NCBI GenBank assembly: GCA_963724405.1
Contig: CAVRUQ010000016.1
Span: 124,001 to 188,000, forward strand
DNA from: CAVQBJ01 sp963724405
GTDB lineage: Bacteria; Actinomycetota; Thermoleophilia; Solirubrobacterales; Solirubrobacteraceae
DNA length: 64,000 nucleotides
Direction of reading: 5' to 3'
In this document: piece after piece, positions 1 through 8,309 of the stretch
Position numbering within the stretch: position 1 is the stretch's first letter
Layout: each line of letters starts with the position of its first letter
Notes under the pieces: generated by a model
What the model was told of the DNA's origin: nothing
Databases searched by the model: none
Seen by the model: the letters and a program-made list of their open reading frames with translations, nothing else
Program-made: the position numbers and the translations under genes

Positions 1-998
1 ATCTCCTCGACGGCCGGCACGCGCGCGAACGGCTCGCGGCTCACGGGGCGGTCGGCCGGGGCCGTCGTCGGTGCGCTCGCGGCGTGCTCCGGCACGGCGA
101 TCGGGCCGTCATGCTCGCGGCGCCAGCGCACGCCGTTCCAGTCGATGTTCTCGATCGGCTCGTCGATGCCGTGGTCGCGACGGAACTCGTCGACCGCGCT
201 ACGGCATTCCTCGAGCTGCCGGTAGTCGTCGACGACGAGGTAGCCGCCCACCGCGAGTCCCGGGTACAGGACCTCGAGCGCCAGGCGCGTCGCGTCGTAG
301 GTATCGCCGTCGAGCCGGACGAGCGACCAGTGGCGGTCGCGCAGGCCCGGGAGCGTGTCGGCGAAGAAGCCGGGCACGAACTCGACGCCGCGGTCGAGAC
401 CGAGGCGCGCAAAGCTCGCCCGCACCTCCTCGAGCGGAATGGCCAGGAAGTCGCACGCCGCCAGGTCGGCGCTGAGGTCGTATCCGTCCTGGGCCTCGCG
501 CTCGGGAAAGCCCTGGAAGGAGTCGGCCACCCACAGCGTCCGGTCGGTCGCACCGAGCGAGTCGAGCGTCGCGCGCATCAGGATCGACGCGCCGCCGCGC
601 CACGAGCCGGTCTCGATCAGGTCGCCCTCCACGCCGTCGGCGACGATCGACTCGACGCAGCGCTGCAGATCGGCGAGCCGCGCGAGTCCGACCATCGTCA
701 GTCCGTGCAGCGGCCAGTCCATGCCGGCCGTCCGCATCCGCAGGCCCTCGCCCTCGAGCTCGCGCGACATCACGTGCCCGGTCATCGTGCGCGCCACCGA
801 CGTGGTGCGCGTCGACACGACGTCGACCAGGCACAACCTGAGCAGGTCGAGGTACGCGCGGCGCAACGCGTCGAGGTCGGCGCGGGGGCCGCTCGCGCGG
901 GCCTCGGGGGCCGCCACGAGGCCGTCGCCGAACCGCGCTTCGATGATCTCCAGAAGGCGCGCCGCGGCGACGCTCGGTGAGTCTGTCGCTGCCGGCAT
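1..998 (-). CDS. TylF/macrocin O-methyltransferase-like protein, partial (runs off left edge)
   Basis: Reverse-strand reading gives an open frame from ATG at 998 to the window edge with no stop. The product has the hallmarks of the TylF/MycF (macrocin O-methyltransferase) family: a SAM-binding stretch GDLIETGSWRGGASILMR, then WVADSFQGFP, LVRLDGDTYDAT (metal-binding acidic residues) and GGYLVVDDY. In this family SAM donates a methyl group to a sugar hydroxyl, often on a glycan or a glycosylated metabolite. Its place beside a Wzm/Wzt exporter suggests methylation of a surface polysaccharide, possibly as chain capping; that role is inference. I chose ATG 998 over ATG 1013 because a perfect -10 (TATGAT, 1009-1014) sits 10 nt upstream, which would put the transcription start at or near ATG 998. 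The remaining C-terminus is outside the window. Confidence 0.85.
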   Translation of the reverse strand, partial: MPAATDSPSVAAARLLEIIEARFGDGLVAAPEARASGPRADLDALRRAYLDLLRLCLVDVVSTRTTSVARTMTGHVMSRELEGEGLRMRTAGMDWPLHGLTMVGLARLADLQRCVESIVADGVEGDLIETGSWRGGASILMRATLDSLGATDRTLWVADSFQGFPEREAQDGYDLSADLAACDFLAIPLEEVRASFARLGLDRGVEFVPGFFADTLPGLRDRHWSLVRLDGDTYDATRLALEVLYPGLAVGGYLVVDDYRQLEECRSAVDEFRRDHGIDEPIENIDWNGVRWRREHDGPIAVPEHAASAPTTAPADRPVSREPFARVPAVEE

Positions 999-1008
999 CG
1001 TGTCCGCG

Positions 1009-1032
1009 ATCATATCCGCGACGCCGTAGCAT
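1009..1032. promoter_or_regulatory. Divergent pair of leaderless -10 elements
   Basis: TATGAT (minus strand, 1014-1009) lies 10 nt before ATG 998, and TAGCAT (plus strand, 1027-1032) lies 9 nt before GTG 1042. Both match the spacing seen at many starts in this window, where transcription would begin at the start codon. The two start codons are only 43 bp apart, so the two promoters must overlap. Confidence 0.6.
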
Positions 1033-1041
1033 CTCGCGCGC

Positions 1042-2433
1042 GTGCCGTCGGACGAGGGTCTTCACGTCGAACTCGAGAGCGAGCTGCCCTCATCGTTGCC
1101 GGCCGGCAGCGAGACGTCGGTGTTCTGCCGTGGCACGTGCTTCCACGACCGCGAGCCGATCGCCGCTTTGGCGCTCCTCGTCGGCGATGCGCGCCGTCGG
1201 CCGACCGCGCAGCGCATGCCTCGCCGCGACGTCGCGGCGGTCCATCCGTCGTCGCCCCACAGCTATCGCAGCGGCTTCTGGGGCACCGTGCCCGTCGGCG
1301 CGAGCGGTCGTCCCGGGGAGGCGGTCGGCCTGCGGCTCGCCGTCCGGCTGCGCGACGGCCGTGAGCGTGTCGTGCCGCTCGGCTCGATCACGATCGGCCC
1401 GCGCGCGCCGGCGAGCGATCCGCGAGCGGCGGCGATCGCGATCTGCCTGGCCACGCACGAGCCGGACCTCGAGCTGTTCGCCGTCCAGCTGCAGTCGCTG
1501 CGCGCGCAGACCGAGCGTGACTGGGTGTGCGTGATCAGCGACGACTGCTCGTCGGCCCCGGTCCACGGGGAGATCGCGCGACTGGTGGCCGGCGACGACC
1601 GCTTCGTGCTCTCGCGCTCGGAGCGGCGCCTCGGCTTCTACCGCAACTTCGAGCGGGCGCTCGCGCTCGCGCCGGCCGATGCCGAGGCGGTCGCGCTCTG
1701 CGACCAGGACGATCGCTGGCACCCCGAGAAGCTGCAGCACCTGCGCGCGGCCCTCGGCTCCGCGCAGCTCGCGTTCTCCGACCTGCGGCTCGTCGACGCC
1801 GACGGCCGCGTCCGGCGCGACACGCTCTGGGAGGGACGGCGCAACAACCACACCGATCTCGCCTCGCTGCTCGTCGCGAACAGCATCCCCGGCGCCGCCA
1901 TGCTCCTCCGTCGTGCGCTCGTCGAGCGCGCGCTCCCGTTCCCCGATCCGCCGGGCGTGGCCTTCCACGACCATTGGCTCGCGCTCGTCGCGCTCGCCTC
2001 GGGCGAGATCGCCTACGTCGATCGCCCCCTGTACGACTACGTGCGCCACCGCGCGGCCGTGCTCGGCTCCGCCGGCACGACGGACGTTCGCCGCGGCCGC
2101 TGGCGAGCCGCGTACTTCTGCGGCTACGAGGCGCGCGCGGTGATGGCCGAGACGCTCCTGCTGCGCTGCGCGCCGGTCGACGCCGGCAAGCGCCGGGCGC
2201 TGCAGCGCTTCCTCGACGCCGGTGACCGGCCGGCGGCGTTCGCGTGGCTGGCGGCGCGCGAGCTGTCGCATCGCCACGAGACGCTCGGCGGCGAGCGTGC
2301 GCTCGCGCAGGGCGTCGCCTGGCGCTGGCTCGTCGATGCGGCCGCGCGCGTCTCGCGCCGCTGCGACGCGAGCTTTCCGGACGCGGCGGGCTTCGAGCAG
2401 CCGCGCCTGCGGCGCTGGATCGGCGGCGCGTGA
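1042..2433 (+). CDS. Family 2 glycosyltransferase with extra N-terminal domain
   Basis: A GTG-initiated protein of 463 aa. A GT-A nucleotide-sugar transferase fold starts near residue 131 (AIAICLATHEPDLELF, with the typical paired beta-strand and SLRAQ helix) and contains ISDDCSS (166-171) and the divalent-metal motif DQDDRWHPEK (221-230), as in rhamnosyl- and galactosyltransferases of O-antigen and capsule loci. Residues 1-128 form an additional, probably beta-rich domain without a recognised family. It resembles the N-terminal domains that some Wzt-linked glycosyltransferases use to bind polymer, but I cannot show that here. The C-terminal 100 residues are helical and Arg-rich. It directly precedes the ABC exporter genes, so it probably extends or finishes the exported chain. 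No Shine-Dalgarno sequence is visible, consistent with a leaderless mRNA. Confidence 0.85.
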   Translation: MPSDEGLHVELESELPSSLPAGSETSVFCRGTCFHDREPIAALALLVGDARRRPTAQRMPRRDVAAVHPSSPHSYRSGFWGTVPVGASGRPGEAVGLRLAVRLRDGRERVVPLGSITIGPRAPASDPRAAAIAICLATHEPDLELFAVQLQSLRAQTERDWVCVISDDCSSAPVHGEIARLVAGDDRFVLSRSERRLGFYRNFERALALAPADAEAVALCDQDDRWHPEKLQHLRAALGSAQLAFSDLRLVDADGRVRRDTLWEGRRNNHTDLASLLVANSIPGAAMLLRRALVERALPFPDPPGVAFHDHWLALVALASGEIAYVDRPLYDYVRHRAAVLGSAGTTDVRRGRWRAAYFCGYEARAVMAETLLLRCAPVDAGKRRALQRFLDAGDRPAAFAWLAARELSHRHETLGGERALAQGVAWRWLVDAAARVSRRCDASFPDAAGFEQPRLRRWIGGA

Positions 2434-2458
2434 CGCCTGTGGCGAAGGCCACGACTGG

Positions 2459-2464
2459 TACGCT
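2459..2464 (+). promoter_or_regulatory. Leaderless -10 element of the exporter operon
   Basis: TACGCT ends 5 nt before GTG 2470. The predicted transcription start falls on the start codon, and no ribosome binding site is present. Confidence 0.5.
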
Positions 2465-2469
2465 CCGCC

Positions 2470-3750
2470 GTGTCCCTCGATGAGCAGACTGCGGCGGTCC
2501 CGGCGCCGGCCATCGGCCCCGGGGCGGTGGCGCGGAGCATGACCGGTCGGCCGATCGTCGTCGAGGCACGCGGGGTGAGCAAGACGTTCCGGATCCCCGA
2601 GCAGCAGGTGGACTCGCTCAAGGAGCGCGCGACGCACCCGTTCGCGCGCCGCGAGCATCGCATCCTGCGCGCGCTGCGCGACATCTCCTTCGACATCCAC
2701 GACGGCGAGTTCTTCGGCATCGTCGGGCGCAACGGCTCGGGCAAGAGCACGCTGCTGAAGATCCTGGCCAGCATCTACCGGGCCGACAGCGGGCGCATCC
2801 GTATGGCCGGCCGCCTCGCCCCGTTCATCGAGCTCGGCGTCGGCTTCAACCCCGAGCTCACCTCGCGCGAGAACGTCGTGCTCAACGGCGTCCTGATGGG
2901 GCTCACGCGCCGCGAGTCGCAGCGGCGGCTCGACGCCGTGCTCGAGTTCGCCGAGCTCGAGCGGTTCGCCGACCTCAAGCTGAAGAACTACTCGTCGGGG
3001 ATGATGGTGCGGCTCGCCTTCTCGGTGATGGTGCAGGCCGACGCCGACGTCATGCTCATCGACGAGGTGCTCGCCGTCGGCGACGCCTCCTTCGCCCAGA
3101 AGTGCATGGACGTGTTCCGCGAGCGGCGCGCCGCCGGCAAGACGGTCGCGCTCGTCACGCACGACATGGCGGCCGTGCAGAGCTTCTGCGACCGGGCGAT
3201 GCTCATCCACGACGGTGAGCTCGTGTACATGGGCGAGCCCGAGGAGGCGGCGCTGCGCTACTACCGCCTGAACTTCGCCACCGACGCGCACGGGGCGCCG
3301 GCCCGGGGCGACATCCCCGACGTACACGCCCGGCTCGTCGATGCCTGGCTGGAGAACCCCGTCGGCGAGCGGACGACGAACGTCGAGCAGGGCGAGCCGA
3401 TCGGCTTCAACGTGGTCGTCGAGGCCCGCCAGGACCTGGCCCACCCGGTGTTCGGTTTCCACTTCCTCAACGCCGACGGCGTCCAGGTGTTCGGCTTCAA
3501 CCGCGAACTCGAGCGCGACGTCGAGCTCATCGGAGCGGGGCAGCGGGTGCGCATCTCGGGGACGATCGAGAATCCGCTGCTCCCGGGACGCTACTCGGTG
3601 ACCGGCATCGTCTCGCGCAACCGCAGCCAGGGCGATCTCGCGCTGCACGTGCTGCGGCTGCTCGAGTTCGTCGTGTACGGCACGCATCCGGGCCCGGGCA
3701 GCGTCTCGGTCGAGGCGGACGTGCAAGCGGTGGTGGAGGAACCGTCATGA
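2470..3750 (+). CDS. Polysaccharide ABC exporter, ATP-binding subunit (Wzt/TagH type)
   Basis: A 426-aa ATPase that powers export of a finished undecaprenyl-linked glycan. It shows Walker A GRNGSGKS (86-93), the signature motif YSSGM (174-178), Walker B VMLIDE (194-199) and switch His231 in VTHD. The nucleotide-binding domain ends near residue 265. The remaining 160 residues are a beta-rich C-terminal domain with the layout of the Wzt carbohydrate-binding domain (HPVFGFHFLNADGVQVFG, then LLPGRYSVTG). In characterised systems that domain recognises the modified chain end before export. The permease gene overlaps the 3' end by 4 nt (ATGA), so the two are translationally coupled. The GTG start is supported by the -10 at 2459-2464. 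A second start inside the reading frame (ATG near residue 24, 2539) would still leave the whole domain. Confidence 0.95.
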   Translation: MSLDEQTAAVPAPAIGPGAVARSMTGRPIVVEARGVSKTFRIPEQQVDSLKERATHPFARREHRILRALRDISFDIHDGEFFGIVGRNGSGKSTLLKILASIYRADSGRIRMAGRLAPFIELGVGFNPELTSRENVVLNGVLMGLTRRESQRRLDAVLEFAELERFADLKLKNYSSGMMVRLAFSVMVQADADVMLIDEVLAVGDASFAQKCMDVFRERRAAGKTVALVTHDMAAVQSFCDRAMLIHDGELVYMGEPEEAALRYYRLNFATDAHGAPARGDIPDVHARLVDAWLENPVGERTTNVEQGEPIGFNVVVEARQDLAHPVFGFHFLNADGVQVFGFNRELERDVELIGAGQRVRISGTIENPLLPGRYSVTGIVSRNRSQGDLALHVLRLLEFVVYGTHPGPGSVSVEADVQAVVEEPS

Positions 3751-4577
3751 GCACCGTGGCTCCGGAACTGCGCGAGGTGCGCGGTCCGTCGGCGCTCGGC
3801 GGCGGTTGGCGGCGCTCGCTCGAGCTGCTCTACCTGATCGCCTCGACCGAGTTCAAGCGCGTCTACCACGGCACGGTGCTCGGCTACGTGTGGTCGATCT
3901 GCCGCCCGCTGCTGCTGTTCACGGTCCTGCTCGCCGTGTTCACCCACATCGTCCGGCTCGGCTCCTCGGTGGCCCACTATCCGGTGCTGCTGCTGCTGAA
4001 CATCGTTGTGTTCGGGTTCTTCTCGGAGGCCACGACGATCGCCGTCGGCTCGATCGTGGCCCAGGAGGCGATCGTGCGCAAGACGCAGTTCCCGCGTCTG
4101 GTCATCCCGCTCGCCGTGGTGCTGACGAGCCTGTTCAACCTGGCGGTCAACCTGATCGTCGTGTTCGTCTTCATCCTCGCCTTCGGCGTCACGCCGCTGG
4201 CGACCTGGCTGCTGTTCCCATTGGTGCTGCTCGTCCTCGCCGTGCTGACGACGGCCGTGGCGATGATCGTGTCGTCGCTCAACCCGCGCTTCCGCGACAT
4301 CGGGATCATCTGGGCGGTGTTCGCGACCGCGCTGTTCTACGCCACGCCGGTGCTGTACCCCTTGCAGAAGGCGTCGGGCAATCTGAAGGTCATCCTCGAG
4401 ATGAACCCGCTCACCCCGCTGTTCGAGCTCACGCGCCGCTGGGTGATCGACCCGTCCGCGCCGGTCGCCGACAGCGCGCTCGGGCTGAGCGTCTCGATCG
4501 CGATCTTCGTGGCCGTGTGCGTGTTCGCGGTGTGGGTGTTCAACCGCGAGGCGCCGCGGATCGCCGAGGCGCTGTAG
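3747..4577 (+). CDS. Polysaccharide ABC exporter, permease subunit (Wzm/TagG type, ABC-2)
   Basis: A 276-aa integral membrane protein with about six hydrophobic helices and the ABC-2 transporter pattern: an N-terminal amphipathic segment (ELLYLIASTEFKRVYHGTVLGYVWSICRP), then long hydrophobic spans, and near the end MNPLTPLFELTRRWVI, a motif seen in Wzm/TagG proteins. It forms the membrane channel with the upstream ATPase; the start codon overlaps that gene's stop (ATGA). Its 3' end overlaps the convergent ligase gene by 38 bp, so antisense contact between the two mRNAs is unavoidable. Length matches the family norm of 255-290 aa. Confidence 0.93.
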   Translation: MSTVAPELREVRGPSALGGGWRRSLELLYLIASTEFKRVYHGTVLGYVWSICRPLLLFTVLLAVFTHIVRLGSSVAHYPVLLLLNIVVFGFFSEATTIAVGSIVAQEAIVRKTQFPRLVIPLAVVLTSLFNLAVNLIVVFVFILAFGVTPLATWLLFPLVLLVLAVLTTAVAMIVSSLNPRFRDIGIIWAVFATALFYATPVLYPLQKASGNLKVILEMNPLTPLFELTRRWVIDPSAPVADSALGLSVSIAIFVAVCVFAVWVFNREAPRIAEAL

Positions 4578-6000
4578 CGCTCGCGCTCAGCTCGGCGAGC
4601 GCGAGCAGCGCCCCGGCGAGGATGAGCGCCGTCAGGGTCACCGCCGGCATCTCCCAGTCCCAGTCCAGCGCGACGTGGGCCGCCCACACGGCGACACCGG
4701 CGATCGGCCCGGCGGCGAGGCCGGGGGCGACCCGCCATGCCTCGCGCGCGGCCCAGGCCACACCGCCGAGGAAGGCGGCGAGCAGGGCGAGGCCGATCAG
4801 GCCGAGCTCTGCGCCGGTCTGCAGGTACAGCGAGTGGGCGTCCTGCGCCCCCTCGTCGAACGGCCGTAGTCGCACCCAGTACACCGCCCAGCCGCCGGCG
4901 CCGACGCCGCGCAGCGGCTCGTCGCCGAAGGCGCGCAGCGCGACCTTCCAGTAGGCGTAGCGATTGCTCTGCAGCGTCGCCAGGCGGGACGCGCCGCCGC
5001 TCAGCGGGGCGGTCGTGCGCTCGCCGGATCCGAGCGCGAGCGACGCGCCGAACAGTGCGGCCACGAGGACGAGGGCGATGACCGGGGCGCGGCGCGGCAG
5101 CGGGAGCGGTCCGGTCGCCGCGCGCCGGCCGATGGCCCGCTGGGCCGCGGCCGCTCCGACCATGATCAGGAGGAGGAGGACGAGCACCGCCGCCCCCTCC
5201 CGCTCGCGCGCCCCGAGGTCGCCGGAGAGCGCGGTCACCCCCCGCAGCGGCGCCGCGACGGCGGCCGCCAGCGCTCCGGCCCCGACGGCCACGAGCGCGC
5301 CGCGGAGCTGCTCGCGGCGCGGCGCCGCGATCACGAGCGCCACGAGGCCGGCCGCGGCCGCGAACAGGGCGCCGCGCGAGAAGCTGAGGTACAGGCCGAG
5401 GCCGAGCGGCGCCGCGGCGGCGGCCGCGGCCAGCCGCCAGCGCTCGGGGCGGCTGGCGTCGCCGGCCAGGCGGGCGCACAACACGAGCCCGAACGCGGCC
5501 GCCTCGCCCATGGCGTTCCAGTACGTGAGCGGCTGGTCGAGACGACCCTCGGCGCTCGCCGAGCGGTGGAAGTGCAGCAGGCCCGGCACGAGCCGTTCGG
5601 AGATCCCGTAGCCGATCACGACGAGCGCGCCCGCGATGAGCGCCGGCTCGACGCTGCGCAGGGCGGTGCGCGGACGCAGGAGCGCGGTCGCCGCAAGCAG
5701 CATGCCGGCGTACAGGACGACGATCTGGCCGGCGCCGTAGGCGCTGCCGGCGATCGGGGCCCAGCCGATCGAGGCCAGCGTCCAGGCGGCGAGCAGCGCG
5801 AGGCCGCCGATGGCCAGGCGCGGCGCGGCGGCGCGCGGCAGCGGATGGCGGACGGCGAGCATCGACACCGCCACGACGGCCCAGGCGACGATTCCGGCCC
5901 ACACCCGCGGCCCGGCGAAGTAGCCGCCGCTGAAGAAGGCGAGCGCCACGGGTCCGGCGAGCAGCACGAAGCGCGCACCGGTGAGGGCGCCGTTACGCAT
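4540..6000 (-). CDS. O-antigen ligase/polymerase-like membrane protein (WaaL/Wzy superfamily)
   Basis: A 486-aa, strongly hydrophobic protein with 10-12 predicted membrane spans. A large hydrophilic loop about two thirds along contains LQSNRYAYWKVALRAFGDEPLRGVGAGGW and DAHSLYLQTGAELGLIGL. This arrangement (Arg- and His-bearing periplasmic loop, then G-x-x-G-L helix) is diagnostic of the Wzy_C/WaaL superfamily, which transfers or polymerises undecaprenyl-linked glycans outside the membrane. Ligase and polymerase cannot be told apart from sequence. A leaderless -10 (TACGCT, 6013-6008) precedes ATG 6000. It lies at the end of a three-gene minus-strand group with two glycosyltransferases. A second family member is at 15824-17356. 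Confidence 0.88.
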   Translation of the reverse strand: MRNGALTGARFVLLAGPVALAFFSGGYFAGPRVWAGIVAWAVVAVSMLAVRHPLPRAAAPRLAIGGLALLAAWTLASIGWAPIAGSAYGAGQIVVLYAGMLLAATALLRPRTALRSVEPALIAGALVVIGYGISERLVPGLLHFHRSASAEGRLDQPLTYWNAMGEAAAFGLVLCARLAGDASRPERWRLAAAAAAAPLGLGLYLSFSRGALFAAAAGLVALVIAAPRREQLRGALVAVGAGALAAAVAAPLRGVTALSGDLGAREREGAAVLVLLLLIMVGAAAAQRAIGRRAATGPLPLPRRAPVIALVLVAALFGASLALGSGERTTAPLSGGASRLATLQSNRYAYWKVALRAFGDEPLRGVGAGGWAVYWVRLRPFDEGAQDAHSLYLQTGAELGLIGLALLAAFLGGVAWAAREAWRVAPGLAAGPIAGVAVWAAHVALDWDWEMPAVTLTALILAGALLALAELSASATAPRRSAAPRG

Positions 6001-6007
6001 GGAGCGC

Positions 6008-6013
6008 AGCGTA
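6008..6013 (-). promoter_or_regulatory. Leaderless -10 element of the ligase-like gene
   Basis: On the minus strand TACGCT is separated from ATG 6000 by 7 nt, so this gene probably has its own promoter although it follows a same-strand gene by only 51 bp. Confidence 0.5.
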
Positions 6014-6051
6014 ACCGTGCCGCACGACCGCGAAACCGCCGGCCGGCGGCG

Positions 6052-7224
6052 TCACCGCCGCGAGGGCGCGCGGCGCGACGTCAGGCCGCGCGGGCGGCGC
6101 GCCACGCGGACGCGCTCGTCGCGGGGGCGCTCGGCCCGGCAGGCCTTGGCCACGACCGCGTCGATGCCCTCGACGAAGCGGATCACGTCGAAGCGCGACG
6201 CGTTGCGCACGCAGCGCGCCGGGTCCGTCGACAGCGGGTCGAACGTGCGCAGGGTCTGGACGAGCGCGGCGGCCTCCGGGACCGCGAAGAACGCGCCCGT
6301 CTCGTGTTCGACCACCGTCTCGCGGACGCCGCCGTCGGCGAGCGCGACGACGGGCCGGCCGGCCGCCTGTGCCTCCACGGCGGCGATGCCGAACTCCTCG
6401 GTCGCGGTCACGACGAGCGCCCGGGCGCCGGACAGCAGTTCCGCGGCGCGGGAGTCGGACACCCGCCCCGTGAAGCGCACGGTCGGCCCCGCGAGCCGCT
6501 GCAGACGCCGCGCGTCGGGACCGTTGCCGGCGATGACGAGCGGCCAGCCGAGCTCGTTGAACGCCTCCACCGCCAGCGCGATCCGCTTGTGGGGCATCAG
6601 CTCGGACAGGACGAGGTAATAGTCGCCGACCGGCCCGGGGGCGAACCGGTACACCTCGACGGGCGGATACACGACGCTCGCCTCACGGTTGAAATACCGC
6701 GAGACCCGGCGCTGCGTCGTGTAGGAGTTCGCGATGTAGCGGTCGACGCGCTGGGCGGCGATCCAGTCCCACTGGCGCCAGCGCGAGAGGACGGCGCTCA
6801 GGGCCGCGCGCCCGAGCGGGCCCCGGCCGGCGAGCGCCGTGTCGCGCGCGTTCCAGGCGTAGCGGAACGGGTTGTGGCAATAGCAGACGTGCACGGCGCC
6901 CTCGTCGACGATGACCCCGTGGGCCCAGGCGCTCGAGCTGGACACGACGAGCTCGTAGCCGCTCAGGTCGAGCGACTCCATCGCGTACGGGTACAGCGGG
7001 AGCAGCGGGCGGAACGTGCGGGCGGTCGGGCGCAGGCGCTGGAGCACCGACGTCCTGATCGGGCGGTGCGCGAAGCGCCCCTCGGTTCCGCGCTCGTCAT
7101 AGACAGCGGTGAAGATGTCGGCGTCCGGGTACATGGCACAGAGCGCGGCGAACACCCGCTCGGCGCCCCGCAGGTCGAGCAGGAAATCGTGAACGAGCGC
7201 GATGCGCCTCCCGGTGCCCTCCAT
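6052..7224 (-). CDS. Family 4 (GT-B) glycosyltransferase
   Basis: A 390-aa retaining glycosyltransferase of the GT4 group. The N-terminal Rossmann domain opens with IALVHDFLLDLRGAERVF (acceptor-side Gly/Glu loop). HVCYCHNPFRYAWNARD is a characteristic N-domain segment of mannosyltransferase-like GT4 enzymes. The C-terminal nucleotide-sugar domain holds YYLVLSELMPHKRI and the E-x7-E signature in TEEFGIAAVEAQAAGRPVVAL. It likely adds a mannose-like sugar on the cytoplasmic face, but the donor cannot be read from sequence. The last about 25 residues are Arg-rich. A -10 (TAGACT, 7239-7234) lies 9 nt before ATG 7224. Confidence 0.9.
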   Translation of the reverse strand: MEGTGRRIALVHDFLLDLRGAERVFAALCAMYPDADIFTAVYDERGTEGRFAHRPIRTSVLQRLRPTARTFRPLLPLYPYAMESLDLSGYELVVSSSSAWAHGVIVDEGAVHVCYCHNPFRYAWNARDTALAGRGPLGRAALSAVLSRWRQWDWIAAQRVDRYIANSYTTQRRVSRYFNREASVVYPPVEVYRFAPGPVGDYYLVLSELMPHKRIALAVEAFNELGWPLVIAGNGPDARRLQRLAGPTVRFTGRVSDSRAAELLSGARALVVTATEEFGIAAVEAQAAGRPVVALADGGVRETVVEHETGAFFAVPEAAALVQTLRTFDPLSTDPARCVRNASRFDVIRFVEGIDAVVAKACRAERPRDERVRVARRPRGLTSRRAPSRR

Positions 7225-7233
7225 CCGCCGGCG

Positions 7234-7239
7234 AGTCTA
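7234..7239 (-). promoter_or_regulatory. Leaderless -10 element of the GT4 gene
   Basis: TAGACT on the minus strand, 9 nt upstream of ATG 7224, in the 12-bp gap after the upstream gene's stop. Confidence 0.5.
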
Positions 7240-8304
7240 TGCGACGCGGCCGCCGGTTCGTCTCGGCGGTCCTGCGCCGCTCTCGGTGAGCGCGAGCAGT
7301 CGCTCGTGGACCGCCTGGGCGCTGCGTTCCCAGGTGAGCTCGCGCGCTCGCGCGATCCCGGCGCCGCGCAACGTGTCGGCCAGATCGGCGTCGGCGACCA
7401 CCCGCTGCAGCGCCGTCGCGATGGCGCTCGGGTCGGTCGGATCGACGAGCAGCGCGGCGCCGGCGCACGTCTCGGGCAGCGCGCCGCGGTCGGCCGCGAC
7501 GACCGGGACCCCGCTCGCCATCGCCTCGAGACAGGTCAGCCCGAATCCCTCGTAGAGCGACGGGAGCACGAAGGCGAGCGCGCCCGCGTACAGCCCGGGC
7601 AACCGCGCGTCGTCGACGTGGCCGAGGCGGCGCAGCCCGGCGGCGCCGGTGCGCTCGGAGAACTGCGGGCGCTCGCCGCCGGCGGCCACGAGCTCGATCC
7701 CCTCGCCGGCCAGCCGCGCGGCGGCCGGCCCGAGCGCGGCGAGGTTCTTCCGCGAGGTCGCGCTGGCCACCGTCAGCACGTACGGGCGCGTCAGGCCGAG
7801 GACCGTCGCCGCCGCGCCGGGGTCGGCGCCGGGCGAGAAGCGCCCGTCCACGCCGCCCGGTATGACCGACACGCGCTCCGGGGCGACGCCGAGCAGCGTG
7901 ACGATCTCCCGCCGCGAGAACTCGGATACGGTCACGACGTGCAGAGCCCTCCGCGCGATCCGGGGCAGCAGCGCCCGTTGGGCGGTCGCGTAGCCGCGCG
8001 AGTACCAGCTCGCGTCGCGCAGGGCGGCGGCATCGTGGACGAGCACGACGTTGCGCGGCCAGGCGAGCGGTGCGAGGTTGGCCGGCGAGAAGAGCAGCCC
8101 GGCGCGCAGTGCCAGGGCGCGGGCCGGGAGCACGACCTGCTCCCACGCCTGTCCAGCGCGGTGCACGAACGCCCCCGGCGGGCGCACGACGACGTACGCC
8201 GGGTGCAGCGCGGGCAGGCGGGAGGTCATCTCGCGGGCCCAGCGCTCGACGCCGCCCAGCTCGGGGCGGCTCGCGGCGCGGGCGTTGAGGACGATCGGTC
8301 GCAT
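7237..8304 (-). CDS. Family 4 (GT-B) glycosyltransferase
   Basis: A 355-aa GT4 enzyme. It has an N-domain loop ARAASRPELGGVERWARE, the segment LVHDAAALRDASWYS, VTVSEFSRREI (common to Bacteroides/actinobacterial GT4 enzymes), GGVDGRF, then the donor-binding motif SLYEGFGLTCLEAMASGVPVVAADRGALPET with the E-x7-E pair. It probably transfers one residue of the repeat unit. Its ATG is 5 bp from the GTG of a divergent GT4 gene at 8310, so the promoters of the pair lie inside the opposite coding regions or the pair shares unusual control. It is followed by the GT4 at 6052 after only 12 bp. Confidence 0.9.
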   Translation of the reverse strand: MRPIVLNARAASRPELGGVERWAREMTSRLPALHPAYVVVRPPGAFVHRAGQAWEQVVLPARALALRAGLLFSPANLAPLAWPRNVVLVHDAAALRDASWYSRGYATAQRALLPRIARRALHVVTVSEFSRREIVTLLGVAPERVSVIPGGVDGRFSPGADPGAAATVLGLTRPYVLTVASATSRKNLAALGPAAARLAGEGIELVAAGGERPQFSERTGAAGLRRLGHVDDARLPGLYAGALAFVLPSLYEGFGLTCLEAMASGVPVVAADRGALPETCAGAALLVDPTDPSAIATALQRVVADADLADTLRGAGIARARELTWERSAQAVHERLLALTESGAGPPRRTGGRVA

Positions 8305-8309
8305 CCGGC

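Noticed and set aside
1090..3726. An 878-residue minus-strand open frame over the glycosyltransferase and ATPase genes
   Set aside because: A shadow of GC-rich coding sequence; composition is Arg/His-rich and the sense-strand genes are clear.
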